Shown here in pieces: positions 63,301 to 64,000 of a stretch of DNA of 64,000 nt. A program made the position numbers and the translations under genes. Source of the DNA: Elusimicrobiota bacterium (GTDB lineage Bacteria > Elusimicrobiota > Elusimicrobia > FEN-1173); the NCBI GenBank assembly GCA_016722575.1, contig JADKIY010000001.1:496001-560000 (forward strand), written 5' to 3'. Each line of letters starts with the position of its first letter. Positions within the stretch are counted from its first letter, which is position 1. A model generated the notes under the pieces. That model saw nothing but the letters and a program-made list of their open reading frames with translations, did no database searches and was not told where the DNA came from.

Positions 63301-64000
63301 TTAATTTTTGAGGTAGGTTTTGGCTTGGAAGCGTTCCGGGGAAAAATGGAACGCCGGTAGGGAAAAAAGGGAGTCGCAACCGTCGCGCTGGACGAGCACC
63401 CGCTGGGTCTTGGGGTTTTCCGGGCCGACCCGAAGGGTTTCCGACCGGCCCGAGGCGTAGCGCACCGTGAGGCGGAGGGTCGGGGGGCGTGGGGCCTGGC
63501 CGGCAGCGAGGGGCGGATCGATGAAGTCGTCCGCCATCAGTTCCCGCAGGGCTGCCAGAAAAGGAGCGACCTTCTCCGTCGAAGCCGGACGCCCGTTGAC
63601 CGTCCAGGCGTCGGAATCTTTAATCAACGCGAAGGCGCCGCCCCGGGGCTCCGCCTTGACCTCGACGATATCTTCCGACGACGCCGTCAAGAGTCGTTTC
63701 TCCCGCCAGGCGTTTAAATTCAAATCGATGCCGTCCCGCGTCCACCCCCCCACCCGATAAACCGCGTCGGTTGTCGGCAACCGAACATAGGCGTGGTTCC
63801 CATCGGAGCTCGTTTTGCCCAAAACCCATTCGAGGGGCTCTTTGGCCCCCGGCCCCCAAAGGCTCACCCGCACCCCCGCCGCGTCGGTCACGTCGTAGAG
63901 TCCGTGGCTTTCCGCGCGCCGCGTCAGGACATCCCCGCCGGTGATCCCCCGGAGGCCGGCCAGGAAAGACGCCACCGCTCCTTCGTCGGCGGGGAAATCC
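63301..64000 (-). CDS. DUF4340-type protein, 3' part (runs off the window)
   Basis: The reverse frame stays open to the window end, so at least 233 residues are visible and the true N-terminus lies beyond 64000. The visible part matches the DUF4340 style: a ...DFPADEGAVASFLAGLRG segment, VRLPTTDAVYRVGGW, NLNAWREKRLL, DAWTVNGRPAS, and a repeat of this layout (KVAPFLAALRELMADDF, ASGRSETLRVG). Such proteins are commonly encoded with ABC transporters linked to gliding. An internal ATG at 63975 is not the start. The 78-base gap before it (63223-63300) holds no gene. Confidence 0.75.
   Translation of the reverse strand, partial: DFPADEGAVASFLAGLRGITGGDVLTRRAESHGLYDVTDAAGVRVSLWGPGAKEPLEWVLGKTSSDGNHAYVRLPTTDAVYRVGGWTRDGIDLNLNAWREKRLLTASSEDIVEVKAEPRGGAFALIKDSDAWTVNGRPASTEKVAPFLAALRELMADDFIDPPLAAGQAPRPPTLRLTVRYASGRSETLRVGPENPKTQRVLVQRDGCDSLFSLPAFHFSPERFQAKTYLKN

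Noticed and set aside
1..64000. CRISPR arrays, insertion sequences, prophage or integrase genes
   Set aside because: No regularly spaced direct repeats with unique spacers, no transposase or integrase frame and no terminal inverted repeats were found. The only tandem repeats are the palindromic units at 35243 and coding repeats.

Overview
The window is G+C-rich, gene-dense bacterial chromosome with Gram-negative envelope traits: lipoproteins, a TolQ/TolR/TonB set and beta-barrel proteins. It has one tRNA, no rRNA, no insertion sequence, no CRISPR array and no phage genes. The tandem type IV pilin-like genes, the secreted FN3 proteins, the FG-GAP proteins and the PorV-like barrel next to FlgD-like Ig proteins together suggest Elusimicrobiota. 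That assignment is an inference from gene content and has not been tested by phylogeny.

Layout. At 0-5.7 kb are an orphan Imm53-type immunity gene, a rhodanese/TauE pair, a lipoate ligase-like gene, an F420-type reductase and a reverse-strand mazG operon. At 5.7-22.8 kb is one long, tightly coupled forward block for tetrapyrroles: sirC, ccsA, hemA, hemC, a cobA-hemD fusion, hemB and hemL. It is interspersed with yecH, an AsmA-like gene, an inositol phosphatase, a cupredoxin, an MBL-fold lipoprotein and a giant NHL/FN3/transglutaminase/TPR protein. At 22.8-27 kb on the reverse strand are four pilin-like genes joined by GTGA overlaps, a cold shock gene and purE-purK, with a consensus promoter and an intrinsic terminator delimiting a probable small RNA or csp leader.

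At 27-35 kb an FNR-like regulator with all four potential Fe-S cysteines precedes a calcium-type P-type ATPase, a cNMP-domain stub, PEP synthase, a double universal stress protein, a YHS-type protein and a dienelactone hydrolase-like protein. This resembles a low-oxygen or dormancy island. At 35-45 kb are palindromic tandem repeats, tRNA-Thr, a HEAT-repeat lipoprotein coupled to TolQ/TolR/TonB, a zinc-ribbon gene with parA-parB, two lipoproteins, a glycosyltransferase and two related envelope proteins.

At 45-63 kb the content is dominated by secreted proteins: two very large FG-GAP/FN3 proteins, thiI, an NfeD/slipin pair, and a forward locus of two small secreted paralogues, an Ig-like chaperone-type protein, two FlgD-Ig proteins, a PorV-like barrel with a coiled-coil tail and a HAMP protein. 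The two small proteins consist almost entirely of a domain that also ends both giant FG-GAP proteins. This shared domain and its locus are my best candidate for an undescribed surface system. The window closes with a small DUF2892-like membrane protein and the 3' part of a DUF4340-type gene.

Global features: many GTG or TTG starts, very frequent 4-base stop/start overlaps, and repeated TATAAT-like boxes 6-10 bases upstream of start codons, which points to leaderless or near-leaderless transcription for several genes.
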